64,000 nt of DNA from Zeus faber (taxonomy: Eukaryota > Chordata > Actinopteri > Zeiformes > Zeidae): positions 27,406,343-27,470,342 of the forward strand of contig OY482848.1 in NCBI GenBank assembly GCA_960531495.1. Direction: 5' to 3'. Shown here in pieces: positions 1 through 11,109 of the stretch. The position numbers were made by a program, and so were the translations under genes. The notes under the pieces were generated by a model that saw nothing but the letters and a program-made list of their open reading frames with translations, was not told the origin of the DNA and ran no database searches. The stretch's first letter is position 1. Each line of letters begins with the position of its first letter.

Positions 1-94
1 AGCACTGAGATTCTCATTGCTGGCGGGAATCTCTGCTCAAAACATTAACTGGGTTGCTAAAGGGAAAGAAACGTCTGGAATAAGAAAGTAGGTT

Positions 95-309
95 TCACAG
101 CTGAACTTTGGCCTTCACCTTCTTGCCGGAGTCGGCGAGCTCCACCACACACTCGTCGCCACTCTCCTCCTTGACGGAGCCGGCCTCGAAGCCCAGCTTC
201 GCCGATGGGATCCACACCAGCTTCTTGCCTGCCCAGTCGGCCTGGGCCAGCGGGTTGTTGACCATGCTGCGGTCCCCATACAGATACTTGTTTGTGTCTG
301 TCATGGCGG
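95..309 (-). CDS. Myosin II heavy chain, first coding exon (MYH9-like), gene continues left
   Basis: The sequence encodes the N-terminal tail and SH3-like subdomain that precede the motor head of non-muscle/smooth myosin II. Key blocks are [28 protein letters not shown] and [19 protein letters not shown] is closest to MYH9; MYH10, MYH11 and MYH14 are less likely. The start codon is at 304-302 in a good context (GCCGCCATGA). It is preceded by a pyrimidine tract and an AAG acceptor, so the exon begins near 309 with a few 5' UTR bases. A plausible donor (AAG|GTGAAG) lies after residue 62 at 119/118. If unused, the frame stops seven codons later (stop at 95-97), before the MNPPKF block that normally follows. 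No further myosin exon fits in the 94 bases remaining, so this is either a 5' exon or an isolated fragment. Confidence 0.75.
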
Positions 310-316
310 CTTCAGG

Positions 317-3300
317 ACAGAGAAGAGAATAAGCAGGATCAACATTACATAAAATAAAGCCTGGGCTTAAGCTACTGCTGTGGTAAGAGTGATTTCTCAT
401 GGTGGTCTCAAAATAGTATCCTATCGCAATTTCATTGTCAGTCCTTTGACACTGCTGCTTTATGGAGGTTCTTAAGTTTTATTTAAGTAACAACAACAAA
501 TAATCACGACTACAGTAATCACGATGAACACGCCCAAATAACCTTATAAGCATAAGGATCAAATACAATACGATGCACAAGCCCTAAGACGTTCCACTCC
601 ATCTAGTGACAGCACTTTAGAAATCTTCCCCAAAAAAACAAACCTAGGGGCATTCACAAGTGTAATCAGAAGCAATTATTTTTTTGGTTGAGCCTTTGTA
701 GTTGGATTTACATGCACAAAGTTTGCATACCATATAGATGAACACAAGAACAAATCTACCTTCATGTTTGTAAATAAGCGTTGCACAATTTTGACCTACC
801 AATTCTGAAAAACGAAGGCATTTTTGCGAAAGATAGATCATTGAAATATACCATTAATTTAACCTCGCATCACCTTTGGTGATTATTCCTCAAGGATATT
901 GATGCAAATACAAGCCAGCGCTGTGGAGTTCACAATTAAGTCAAGCAGTGTATTTAAGGACAGGTTCTGGCATCCTCTAGGTATGTTTTCAAGAAACAAA
1001 AAGGTCAGGGAAATGTTCCTTCCCCACAACTCGTGATATCCAATGCAAAGAAAAAAAAAACAAAAAAAAAAAAAAAACAATCCTGATGTTAAAACTCCAA
1101 CTTCCGCTCATCTAAACACTCCAACTCACAAGAACTCCTTGAAAACCAACTCCACTATGGGGGGGGCATGGGCCGGCATGGTGATAAAATCTTGCTGTGA
1201 ATTAGCAACATGGACAATCAATATAAATACTGAGTGTCTTCACCGACAACTCAAGTATACATGTCAATTGTTGTGGGGTGGCATTCATTTACCATTCTAT
1301 AGCTGGGGACAGTCTTACACAATGCAGCTATAAGTGCAGAAAGGCACATTGGGTGGGAGAAATTAGTAGCTTTTGGGGCTTGGTCAAAATATTTTTGTAC
1401 GCAATAATCAATGGTGCAAATATCAAGAAATGGTTTGAAATTTATTCAGAGTTTATTTAAACCATGTATTCTTATGAGTCCATCACTTTGGAGACAAGTC
1501 GTAAGAAAGACACTTAGGGCCCTAGGAGCATCTGGTCACTTGTTATACAAAAGACACTTTTTATTTGGCATTTCTGTCATTTTACAGTCTAAGGTGACAA
1601 TTGTTGAGTCAATTCTGAGCTTGTACATTGAAGTCCCAAAACACGAGACACATTGATAACGAACAAGTCTTTGGACCGGAAAACTTTCACAGAGCCACCG
1701 TCAACTCCCACCCCCCCGCCCCTCTCACCTTCCCTGACTTACTCCTCGGCTGCACCTCTTCTACCTGCACATCCCTTGACTCCCCAGCAGCCCTGCATTC
1801 CGTCCTCACCCGCTCATTAGGCAGGGAATTCCGCAAATTCTCCAACGCTGCAGCCCCGTTCCACCCGCTATCTCCACTCCCATCGCAAGATTCTTAAGTT
1901 TCCGATTGATCCGACCTCTCGCGGCGAGGCTAAACATATGCACAGTCGCAGACGGCGCATTTGGGGCTCGATGCATCAAAGCGTCAGGTGTGTTACGTAA
2001 CGGGGCTCACTGTTGCTTCAGTGCAGTCGGAGAGGCAGGAAGGAATGCCGAGAGCAAGTTTGGGCAGAGAGATGAATATAATTCGCCGTCACCACACCCC
2101 AAGCCTCAAAGCTAACGCACACGACCGGAATAGAAGTTATCCTGAGGATCCTTTATTCACTGTAGATCCTCCTTCACTTTGATCATCTCTAATGGCATGA
2201 AGACGAGTGAACTTAATACAAAAAATTAAAATTGAGAGCATTCACAGATTACAATCGTCGATGATGTTTTTATACAACTCTTCTCTCTCTCTCTTCCATT
2301 TAAGCTTTCATAGCCAATTCAAAAGTTAAATATAAACAGGTTTTAACCAATCTAACATTTTCTAAGGCTTGGCTTTAAATCGATTCAGCCAAACCTCTGC
2401 CCTCCCAATCAAGGGAGATAGTGGTTGACTATGTGCAGAGTCCAAAATGCTGAGAGAGCAAGAGAGAGAGAGATAAAGGGATGAGTGAATAAAGTGTCAT
2501 CTGTGTCTCTCTCTAAGTTCATTATGTGATTAGACTCTCAAAACATTGAGCGGGGCGGGGAGGGGCATTTTGTTGGCTTATCAAGTGCCATCTAGGGCAG
2601 CTCAGACAGGTAAGCACAACAAGGCCTAGTTTTTTTTATATACACTAAACTGTCTTCATCGTCCACCGCAAATGGACCAACTTCCTCAGGAAGTTGGTAA
2701 ATTCTGCAGCTTATTGCCTTGACACCATCTCTATCTGCATGCTGCCTCATTAAACTGCACTTCAAATTAAACCAATTCTGAAGAACTCAACAAGAACCCA
2801 TCCCACCGATGGTGTCACCAGTATTTCCAGTAAGGGTTACATCGGGTCCCCTCAATTAGTCAATCGTACGACCCCTGACCTTTGAGCCTGTTGTTTGGTC
2901 TGTTGTTTCTGCCGGCAATGCAGGGACAGACTGACAGCGTAACGCATCTGAGGAAACATAATCCCCCGACTCGCGTCCGTGTGCCGTCCCTGGACGTTCT
3001 CAGCCGCCTTCCCCGGCGTCCTGTTCAGCCCTGTCCCTGGCTGCCAGTCAATCCCTACTTTGCACATGACCCTGCAGTGGCAAAGCCCCACCATCTGCAG
3101 CCTGGCCGGGGACAGAGGTGTGTTAAGGGGGAGGTGAAGGGCCCAGTGAGTCCTGGTGATGTGACAGTAGAACACAGGCGCTGGCCCACTTTGGAGGTTT
3201 AGTAGTTAACGGGAAAGGGAAAGGAATTTCCATTCCAGTGCCTAAGCCATCAATGGGTGGAGTGGAGTCGACCACAGTTGGATCAAAGATCACTGTTGGG

Positions 3301-4370
3301 GCGGATGGAGTGAAGACTTAAAAACGCACTTTATGGCAAAATAGCGAAATGATTTCATTCGTTTTAACCTGTGCGCCCGTGATGGGGCACTTTGAGTACT
3401 CAGAATTTGTATTTCAGAAATTTGAAATCTCTGTGTATGACTGTTATTTGCAGCAGTCATCTGATTGATCAAAAACAGACTACAAACATTGTCGACTATT
3501 TAATGTGGTAATACGCAAGTTCTATTATCCCGAGGGGGGGGGGGGCACACGTCTGGGTGTGAGCAGCTCGAATTCTGACCAAGCTACCTCCGAGGTGCTC
3601 GGAATTGGAATTTCGGTGAAGTACAACTTAAAAACACGGACACAGCAGACGCCTCAACACAAACAAGGCGACAATCATAAGGCGGCAAAGCCGTCGCATT
3701 ACACAGTGAAGACCTTCAGTTCAAACAAATAAACCAACCACACAACAAGCAAAACATGTGGATAATCCCAGGGCCAGGTGCGACTCATTTTAGAATATTA
3801 AAAAAAAAAAAAAAAAAGTTTGGTGTGTGTGTGTGATGGGAGTGGGCGTGTGTGGCTCTGGATATTACTGATAATTTAGACCGGTGATTTTCAACTTTTT
3901 TTTTCCCCCCACACGAAGGACCTTCAATTTGATACACATTCGGCCATTTGATAAGATTTGGTTTCTGCGACGCCAATCTGTGAAGGCTTTTTTTTTTTTT
4001 TTTTTTTTTTTTAATACAATATAGTCCAATCTTCCACACCTGTCTATGCTGTAGTTTGGTAGAGTACAAGGAACACGCTATCAAATGATAATGGTGCATT
4101 TTAACTAATTATCATTTTGCTGCTCCCGCTGAGGGCAACAAGGCCCGTCTTGCAAGCTTTTAAAAACGTGTTTTCATATTCCAATAACGACCGCGCGGCA
4201 AAGGCGCACGCACGACTTTAAAGGGCCACTCCCAAAACCAACCCCGCACATTTTCGCGTGTCGTTCAAACCAACAAACAAAACAACACAAATGCTTATAA
4301 GCAGCGTCTCGCAGAGTCGAGGTGTAAAGCAAAAAGGTCAAAAAAAAAAACCAAAAAAACCAACCCGACA
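317..4370. other. Putative myosin intron 1, no coding signal
   Basis: No exon, RNA gene or recognisable transposon was seen. It contains A-runs near 1050-1078 and 3799-3817, a T-run near 3988-4010, a GA-rich stretch at 2462-2475, and a GC-richer part at 2880-3180 that could be regulatory. The open frames in that GC-rich part resemble no family I know. Confidence 0.4.
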
Positions 4371-4375
4371 TGTAC

Positions 4376-4545
4376 CTGCTTGTGAGCTGGAGGCACTGCG
4401 TGTGGAGTGTTGTTGCGGCGGACACCGAGTGACGCAGCCTCCGCGGTTTCCTCCTCGTCTTGGCTTCTCCTCACCTGGTTTTCTGTCCGCGCGGGTGTGA
4501 TCACTGTCAGGTAAGTCACCAAGCCCCGCCCCCTGCGGCTGCGCG
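4376..4545 (-). promoter_or_regulatory. Probable GC-rich promoter and 5' non-coding exon of the myosin gene
   Basis: A short CpG-rich block stands out from AT-rich surroundings. On the minus strand it has a GC box (GGGGCGGGGC, about 4526-4537), then about 150 GC-rich bases, then a donor CAG|GTACAT at 4376/4375. This fits a non-coding first exon spliced to the coding exon at 309 across a 4-kb first intron, as is usual for non-muscle myosin genes. The link is inferred from position and strand only. Confidence 0.4.
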
Positions 4546-4614
4546 GCGTATAGGAGAAATGCAGGGGTGTGGCCGGCGCGATACCTGTTCAATCCCTATT
4601 ATTTCTACCCATCC

Positions 4615-4616
<2 letters not shown>

Positions 4617-4684
<68 letters not shown>

Positions 4685-4700
4685 GTATGTGTGTGTGTTT
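4617..4700. repeat. TA microsatellite with TG edge
   Basis: Uninterrupted TA dinucleotides run from about 4619 to 4657, continue as a broken TA tract to 4680, and end in GTAT and GTGT units. This is simple sequence without coding meaning. Confidence 0.9.
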
Positions 4701-6043
4701 TTTAATTATAACTTGTGCCAAGTGAACTAAATGTATTTATTTAATTGATTGTATTCATCAAGTAATTAAAAAAAGCTTTTTCCATGATATTTAATTCATG
4801 TAATTAATTATATTCCATTCGCTTATGGCCAAATTAATTTCACGTTTTAATTTTTTCGCTCCGTGTTTTGTCGTGTGTCCCGCTTCCAAATAAACAAACA
4901 GACAAATACATCAATAATATATATGAGTAAATAAATAATAATAATAATCATCTGTTTGCACCCTGTACTGTGCCCTGGTGCATTGGCTGCGAGAACAGCT
5001 CAGTTTCCCCCACGGAGCTGAACGAGGTGCACTCTCATCCAATCAATGCCTTTGCTGGTGATCGCGTGACCTGCGCTCCTAATAATACTTGATCATCGTT
5101 GGCTAATTGCGCACGTTAATTTTGTGCAATTTTCATCTTTGTCCCCAATTTTTGAATTTGTCCCAACTGACAAAAATAAATGAGCTTATTCTAAATATAT
5201 TTACTGTATGTTTTTTTATATCTATATATATATATTTTTTTTATTTAACGTAAAAAATAATTTGATAATTTACAGCTATGTTGATAAACGTAGACCCAGT
5301 GGATTTCCCCCTGTCTTCCTGGCCAGCAGCATCCCATCAGCCAATCAGCTGTTGCACAGGTTTCATACCATATATGGTCAGAAAGACAGAAAACAGAGAA
5401 AGACCAGCGTGCGAGGGAGATTTAAGTGTCGTTATTTTAATCAAGAAACACAATTTCCATAGAGGAATGAAGGAACAGACAACATATAGTGTATCAACCA
5501 TACAAGCCCTTAACTCTGGTAGAATAGTAGAGTGAGTGAGTGAGTGACTGAGTGAGAGATGGGGCTTGGTCTATTTTTTTTTTCCCCTGTGGTGTAAAGT
5601 TACTTTTTTAAGCTGTTATTACTCCCACGTAACTGCCCCCCACTCCACCCTTCTCGTCTCCAATCTGCCTCTTATTAGAGGTCGGCGCATAGAGAATGTA
5701 GGGGCAGCGTGTTGCAGCAGGACTGTCCACAGACCAGACACACACAAAGCGAGATACAATATCTGGGTTTTCTGCTGACTTTACACTAAATAAGTTTGCC
5801 CAAAGAAAAAAGTCGGATCACTGACAAAATAAACATTATTCAAGACTAGAAGCCAATACGTGTGTGTTTTTTCCCCCCTAGTTATTTCGTAACCCCTGGC
5901 TTCCTCTTAGCGTCACCGTGGGGCTATACTCGCTGCCACAGGGCGCCATTTGCTGTTACACTTCCTGTGGACGGCTTTGGGGGAAGGGGGAAGCACTGTG
6001 AGGCATGGTGTGGTGATGTAAACTTTACCATGAGTCTGTAAGC

Positions 6044-6045
<2 letters not shown>
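4701..6045. other. AT-rich intergenic stretch, nothing recognised
   Basis: No gene or identifiable element was seen. The interval includes short TA/T runs around 5210-5245 and a tandem GTGAGT-like stretch near 5530-5550. Confidence 0.4.

Positions 6046-6090
<45 letters not shown>
6046..6090. repeat. CA microsatellite
   Basis: About 20 CA units end where the left part of the adjacent Tc1-like element begins. The repeat appears to have replaced that element's left inverted terminus. Confidence 0.9.
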
Positions 6091-6091
<1 letters not shown>

Positions 6092-6093
<2 letters not shown>

Positions 6094-7242
6094 ATAAGTG
6101 AATAACGTTGCTCATTTCATTCCAGTGGAACCTGTCAAGGGGTGAGATGTATTAGGCAGCAAGTGATCAGTCAGTTCTTGAAGTTGATGTGTTGGAAGCA
6201 GGAAAAATGGACAAGCGTAAGGATCTGAGCCACTTTGATAAGGAACAAATTGTGATGGTTAGACAACCGGGTCAGAGCATCTCCAAAACGGCAGGTCTTG
6301 TAGGGTGTTCCCAGCATGCAGTGGTTAGTACCTACCAAAAGTGGTCCAAGGAAGGACAACCTGTGAACCAGTGACAGGGTCATGGGCTCCCAAGGCTCAC
6401 TGATGCGCGTGGGGAGGGAAGTCTAGCCTTTCTGGTCCGATCCCACAGCAGAGCTACTGTAGCACAAATTGCTGAAAAGGTTAATGCTGCTATGATAGAA
6501 AGGTGTCTGAACACACAGTGCATCGCAGCTTGCTGTGTATGGGGCTGCGTAGCCACAGACTGGTCAGAGTGCCCATGCTGACCCCTGTCCACCACCAAAA
6601 GCACCTACAATGGGCACCTGGGCGTCAGAACTGGATCATGGAGCAATGGAAGAAGGTGGGCTGGTCTGATGAATCACGTTTTCTTTTACATCATATGGCC
6701 CAGTGTGTGGCCGTTGTTAACCTGGGGAAGAGATGACACCAGGATGCATGAAGAAGGCAAGCCAGCAGAGACAGTATGATGCTCTTTGCAATGTTCTGCT
6801 GGGAAACCTTGGGTCCTGGCAGTCATGTGGATGTTACTTTGACACGTTCCACCTACCTCAACATTGTTGCAGACTAAGTACACCCCTTCATGGCAACGGT
6901 ATTTCCTGATGGCAGTGGCTTCTTGCCACACTGGAAAAAATGTTCAGGAATGGGTTTAGGAACATGACAAAGAGTTCAAGGTGTTGACATGGCCTCCAAA
7001 TTCCCCAGATCTCAATCCGATCGAGCATCTGTGGGATGTGTTGGGACAACAAGCCTGATCCATGGGGGCCCTACCTCGCAACTTACAGGACTTAAAGTAT
7101 CTGCTGCTAACGTCTTGGTGCCAGATACTACAGGACACCTTCAGAGGTCTTGTGGAGTCCATGCCCCGACAGGTCAGAGTTGTTTTGGTGGCACCAGGTG
7201 GACCAACACAATATGTGGTTTTAATGTTTTGGCTGATCGCTG
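6092..7242 (+). mobile_element. Tc1-like DNA transposon, inactive copy
   Basis: Plus-strand Tc1/mariner element. The transposase start [16 protein letters not shown] with its helix-turn-helix ([12 protein letters not shown]) begins at 6207. The typical C-terminal block ([18 protein letters not shown]) reads at 6998-7053, near the catalytic acidic residue. The right end reads GGCTGATCGCTG followed by TA at 7243-7244, matching the family terminus GGCTGATCGGTG-TA as I remember it. The left inverted repeat is missing and a CA repeat stands in its place. The transposase frame is broken by stops and frame changes, so the copy is dead. Confidence 0.85.
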
Positions 7243-7244
7243 TA

Positions 7245-8690
7245 GGTCTCTGAGATCCCCAAAACATGTCTGAAGTTTTTTGCTGAAAATACCGCTGACA
7301 TTATGCATTCTAGGCATTCTAGCATGCCTCCATATGCCTTCTGTTCCAGTCCTTTCCTCGACGGGCTGTTTCTGTGTCTGTAGCTTTAAATACAAATGAG
7401 CTGCTGCTCATCCCCACCTGCCTACAAGGCAATTATTTTTTAATACTTACATTTTCCTTGTCTGCAGTTTTGTCACAGACAGTTGGTATTTATTTATCTT
7501 TCTTTTAAAATATTTGTGCTGGTCTGTGCGGCAAACAGCAGTTCCCATGCTTAGCTCTTAGCTTCGACGTCATGCTAGCGGGTCTGGCGCTTACGAGAAA
7601 AAAATGGCGCAACTTGGCAGAGGTATTTCGAAAAAAAACAAAAAAACAACAACTAGTGGTTAAAGTTACTGGCATCGACTGTGCATTAAAGCTACTTCAA
7701 CACAGGCATTAACAAGCCAGCGCGGTCGTGTCAAGTCAAGACACACAAGGCAGCCATGGCTGCGGTTTTAGTGTGTGGGTGTGGAGGAGGTGGAGGGTGA
7801 AAGCAAATCACGACACGTCCAAGCAGCTCCCATGATGCTTTGAGGAAGATAGAGATAGAGGGAGGGAGAGGTGAGAGCACTCAAGACTTGAGCTATCCAG
7901 AGGTAGAGGTTTATTGCAGTTTCACGTCAAATCAAACATATTGACTGGCTTGTAACTTGGCATTGAACACGGTAAATAGTGATCAGTTTGTTGATCTGAT
8001 GGGAATAACATCTGATCTCCTGACCATGGTACAGAATTCTGCCCCCGCCCCATTGGACATTTTCAGGAGTCACTTTTGGGTGGAGTGGGGCCTGAGGCAC
8101 CAAGATATGGGAGCTGATGAGGGTTAAAAAAAAAAAGAACGTAACTTACTATGATTTTTTTGCATTGCACTGAATGCTTTCATGCTATCTCACATCAAAT
8201 GTCTTAGTTAATTCGGCCCTGAATCAGTGCTCATTTGGAAATCCTCCAATTAATTATAACCACGGCACTCTATGTACTGTATGGCATATCCTCTCCAATA
8301 GGTAATGAGTTTAGAGGCATAGATTACTGATTCAAAGTGGAAACCGCGCCCTCTTGTGGACAGCAGCGGACCTATAGCCTGCCTATAGTCACTGCTGAAA
8401 ATGTGATAGAAATACTGATTATCTTAAAACTGATTATGTCGAAGCTATAACGATATATATAAATCTGCAAACACTCGAAAATGACCAAAAACCCGGATCT
8501 TATTGTATGGCATGTGTGGCTGTTTCAAACCATCAGTATAATAAATTATGAAGTTAAAAATAGGTTCAGTCTTTTTACAAGTCACCTGGCAGTACTACAA
8601 TCATCCTACCTGTAAAGCAAATTCACTGGGTTGAATAGTGCATTAAATAGTGAAAAACAAAAAACAAAAAAACAAAACAAAACTGGGAAG
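7245..8690. other. Intergenic stretch, nothing recognised
   Basis: No exon or known repeat was identified. Short A-rich and GA-rich patches occur near 7630-7650 and 7845-7880. Confidence 0.4.
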
Positions 8691-9262
8691 ACTGCATCAG
8701 GGAAAGATTTAATACATAACATCATGTTGGAACATTTAAGTATGGAGGGACTGAAGAAGTTGCTGTTATTTGATTAAGTGTGGGAAGAAGGAAGAATCCC
8801 AGAGAGCTGGAAGGAAGCGGTAATTATGCCGATAAGAAAACCTGGGAATGATGCCGTAAAGCCAACAAACTACAGGCCTATTGCCTTGACCTCAAATATT
8901 TGTAAATTCATGGAACGGATGATCGACGAGACGCTAACGCATTTCAGGGAGGGGGCACTCTGGACCCAGCGTCGTGTCTGGAGGATGAGGGAAGAAAAGC
9001 CCAAGTCGATAAAGAGACAGTGGCGGCCACTGTTTTTTGACGTGGAAAAAGCATATGGCACGTTTTGGGGAGAGGGGCTGATGTGATTAGATATTTGTGG
9101 CAAATTACATATTATGGGAACAAGGGGGAACGTTTTTAACTGGGTTATGGACTCTCTGAGCGGGGGATCCATCCAGGTTCAAATAAAACTGTCACGCGAT
9201 CATGCTGTAGAAAAGGGAACTCCCCAGGAGAGTGTTGTGAGTTACACTTTAATTTTTTTAAT
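8690..9262 (+). mobile_element. LINE reverse-transcriptase fragment (Jockey/I-type)
   Basis: The frame contains reverse-transcriptase landmarks of a non-LTR retrotransposon. These are PESWKEAVIMPIRKPG, NYRPIALTSNICKFMERMI, FDVEKAYGTFW (first catalytic aspartate region), NWVMDSLSGGSIQV and GTPQESVVS. Frame changes and lost codons show that it is decayed. The clade is a guess from the wording of the motifs. The YxDD block is not found. Confidence 0.75.
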
Positions 9263-9285
9263 ATATATATTTGCATGTTTTTCAT

Positions 9286-9302
9286 GTCTCTGTGGCGCAA
9301 TT

Positions 9303-9352
<50 letters not shown>

Positions 9353-9359
9353 AGGGACG
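9286..9359 (+). tRNA. tRNA-Asn (anticodon GUU)
   Basis: A complete 74-base cloverleaf. The acceptor stem GTCTCTG pairs with CAGGGAC at 9352-9358 (one wobble), followed by discriminator G at 9359. The A box lies in the D arm (TGGCGCAATTGGTTAGCGC). The anticodon stem TTCGG/CCGAA encloses loop CTGTTAA with anticodon GTT at 9320-9322. The T arm carries the B box GGTTCAAGCC. No mismatch suggests decay. No run of four T follows at once; the nearest T-run is near 9469. The gene lies between two parts of a decayed LINE and abuts a dispersed repeat block, so it may be a dispersed tRNA copy. Confidence 0.9.
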
Positions 9360-9480
9360 ACCCTCATTTATTCTGGCGGGCTATCGGGTACCACTCCTTG
9401 CTGTACCCCCCCCCCCGGAGGAAGGACAAGCCCGGATGGGTCAAATGCGGGTGTGGTGATTTTAGATTCTTTTTAAGATG
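9360..9480 (+). repeat. Dispersed repeat block shared with the SINE-like repeat at 35.6 kb
   Basis: The stretch with CCCGGAGGAAGGACAAGC (about 9411-9432) and GGATGGGTCAAATGC also occurs, slightly changed, near 35674-35705. This marks both as copies of one dispersed family. It starts directly after the tRNA. Confidence 0.5.
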
Positions 9481-9654
9481 GAGAAATGTGGAAACACAAA
9501 GAACGTCCTACGTCCTACCTCCAGTGACTCAGTCCCTGCTCTGTACAGTCTCATGGCAGCTACGTGCAATAATCACCGGGATTTACCTTTACGAAATACG
9601 TGCATTAGTCTCTTGTATTGAAGGAAATCCCCAGAGTGGCAGCCGCACTGGGAT

Positions 9655-9920
9655 CTGAAATAGACAAGAGGAAGATGTTCAGATTCCATTCAAAAGAGAG
9701 TCGCTATTATAAGTAGCAAAGAGGAGACGACCATGAGCAGGTTAAGAACAAGACAGTAATCTGAACAGCACACTTCACATTATAGGGGAAGCATCAAACC
9801 GGCTTTTGTAATCATTGTCAGGAACCAGACGCTGTAGAGCATGTGCGACGAGTGCGACATGATGGAAGAAATGGAAAAGATCAGGGCTAACAAGAGGCGG
9901 AGAAAAGAGAGTGGAGCGTG
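9655..9920 (+). mobile_element. Probable 3' end of the interrupted LINE
   Basis: The frame reads GKHQTGFCNHCQEPDAVEHV around 9784-9845. This resembles the short cysteine/histidine motif (CNxCxExxTVEHVL) at the end of many LINE second reading frames. It has the same strand as the fragment at 8690-9262. The part between them is missing or replaced by the tRNA/repeat block. Confidence 0.55.
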
Positions 9921-10930
9921 GTGGGATTGGACACGGCACAAGATGCTTGGTCATCCTCCTCATGAAGGCAAGGCTCATAAGCGTGCGACATTTAGGATGC
10001 AAGCTGCCGCTAAAACCCAAAGAAGAAGTGACATCAGTGGAGCGGGTGAGTGGGGCCGTTCCACCCATTTGGTGCCTGTTGGTCCAAATAAAGAACAGTG
10101 AGGTTTTTTGAAAACACACGGGGTTTTTATCTCCGGGGCTTTTATCTGGTGATGGAACAACAGGCAACATTGAAAAAAAAAAGAAATGTACACTGTGCAC
10201 CAGGTGACATGGAGTTGGGTCGACATGTGACTAAAAGGTTTTGACCGTCGTGAAGGTAGAGACAAGACATCTTCCATCGTGCTGAAACAGCTCAGCTGAA
10301 TTGGCCAAAGGATTTGTTGGCCAGGACCTTTCAAGCACTTCAGTGGCTATTTCAAGGTATTCCAGTACCTAGATTTCTAAGGACGAAATTCAAGCACCTC
10401 ACGGACCTGGTAAGAACCCTGAATATAAGACATTTCCGGTACGATGGTATTTCGCTTATTTTTAGGAAGCAAACAATGTATCTGGAGTCATAGCTTGGAA
10501 AGATTAAGTAAACTTTAAAAATACACAAGCTCAAACAATTATATGCATGATTTACGTTGTGGTCTAGTCAATTTATTTTTGGTTGTACAGATTTGATGTT
10601 TTTTTTGGTTACTCCTCTTACTCCTCGTGTCAGAGGCCTTAGTTACAGATATTGTCAGAGTAGGTTTTGAATGACATTAATAAGCTCCTAAACATATTAT
10701 TCAAAGAACAAAAAAAAAAAATCAAGATAATAACATACTACAAAGTAATGTTATTGTAGAATTGACACCTATCATTGACTCCTTGGACATTTTCTATCCG
10801 AGCTGGTGTTATCAGCATGCAGCGAAGTGGTAATTCATCGTGAATGTCTTTGCGACGTCAGAATGTTTTGCCTCGCCTCCCCAGGAGTTTTGACGTTTAC
10901 AGTTTTTTTTGTTTCAATATCCTTGCCACT
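9921..10930. other. Intergenic stretch, nothing recognised
   Basis: No exon or known element was identified. A short A-run lies near 10170-10180. Confidence 0.35.
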
Positions 10931-10937
10931 GGAAGTA

Positions 10938-11098
10938 CTGGGCTCAGGCGGGAACAGCGTTGGCGGCGTCGTCGCGCCTGGTGGTGCGGGCGTCCACCCC
11001 CTCGTAGGACTCCACGGTGCTGGCCCTCTTGTTGGAGCTGTTGAAGATCTCGATGCCTTGGCTGATGTGGTCCTCGCTGTGTTAGCGCTTGTCCACCT
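10938..11098 (-). pseudogene. Exon-like block of unknown identity
   Basis: On the minus strand a TTTCCAG acceptor (near 11098) is followed by a GC-rich, codon-like stretch reading EDHISQGIEIFNSSNKRAS, then TVESYEGVDARTTRRDD and a stop in AVPA*. Composition and acceptor suggest a former or real terminal exon. However, a TAA falls in frame five codons after the acceptor. A second AG (ACACAG, about 11075) just past it could serve instead. I do not recognise the protein. No partner exons were found nearby. Confidence 0.35.
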
Positions 11099-11109
11099 GG
11101 AAACCAGTT

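Noticed and set aside
4258-4592. Several overlapping short frames in the GC-rich block near 4.4 kb
   Set aside because: CpG-rich sequence opens frames by chance; no conserved motif or consistent start was found.
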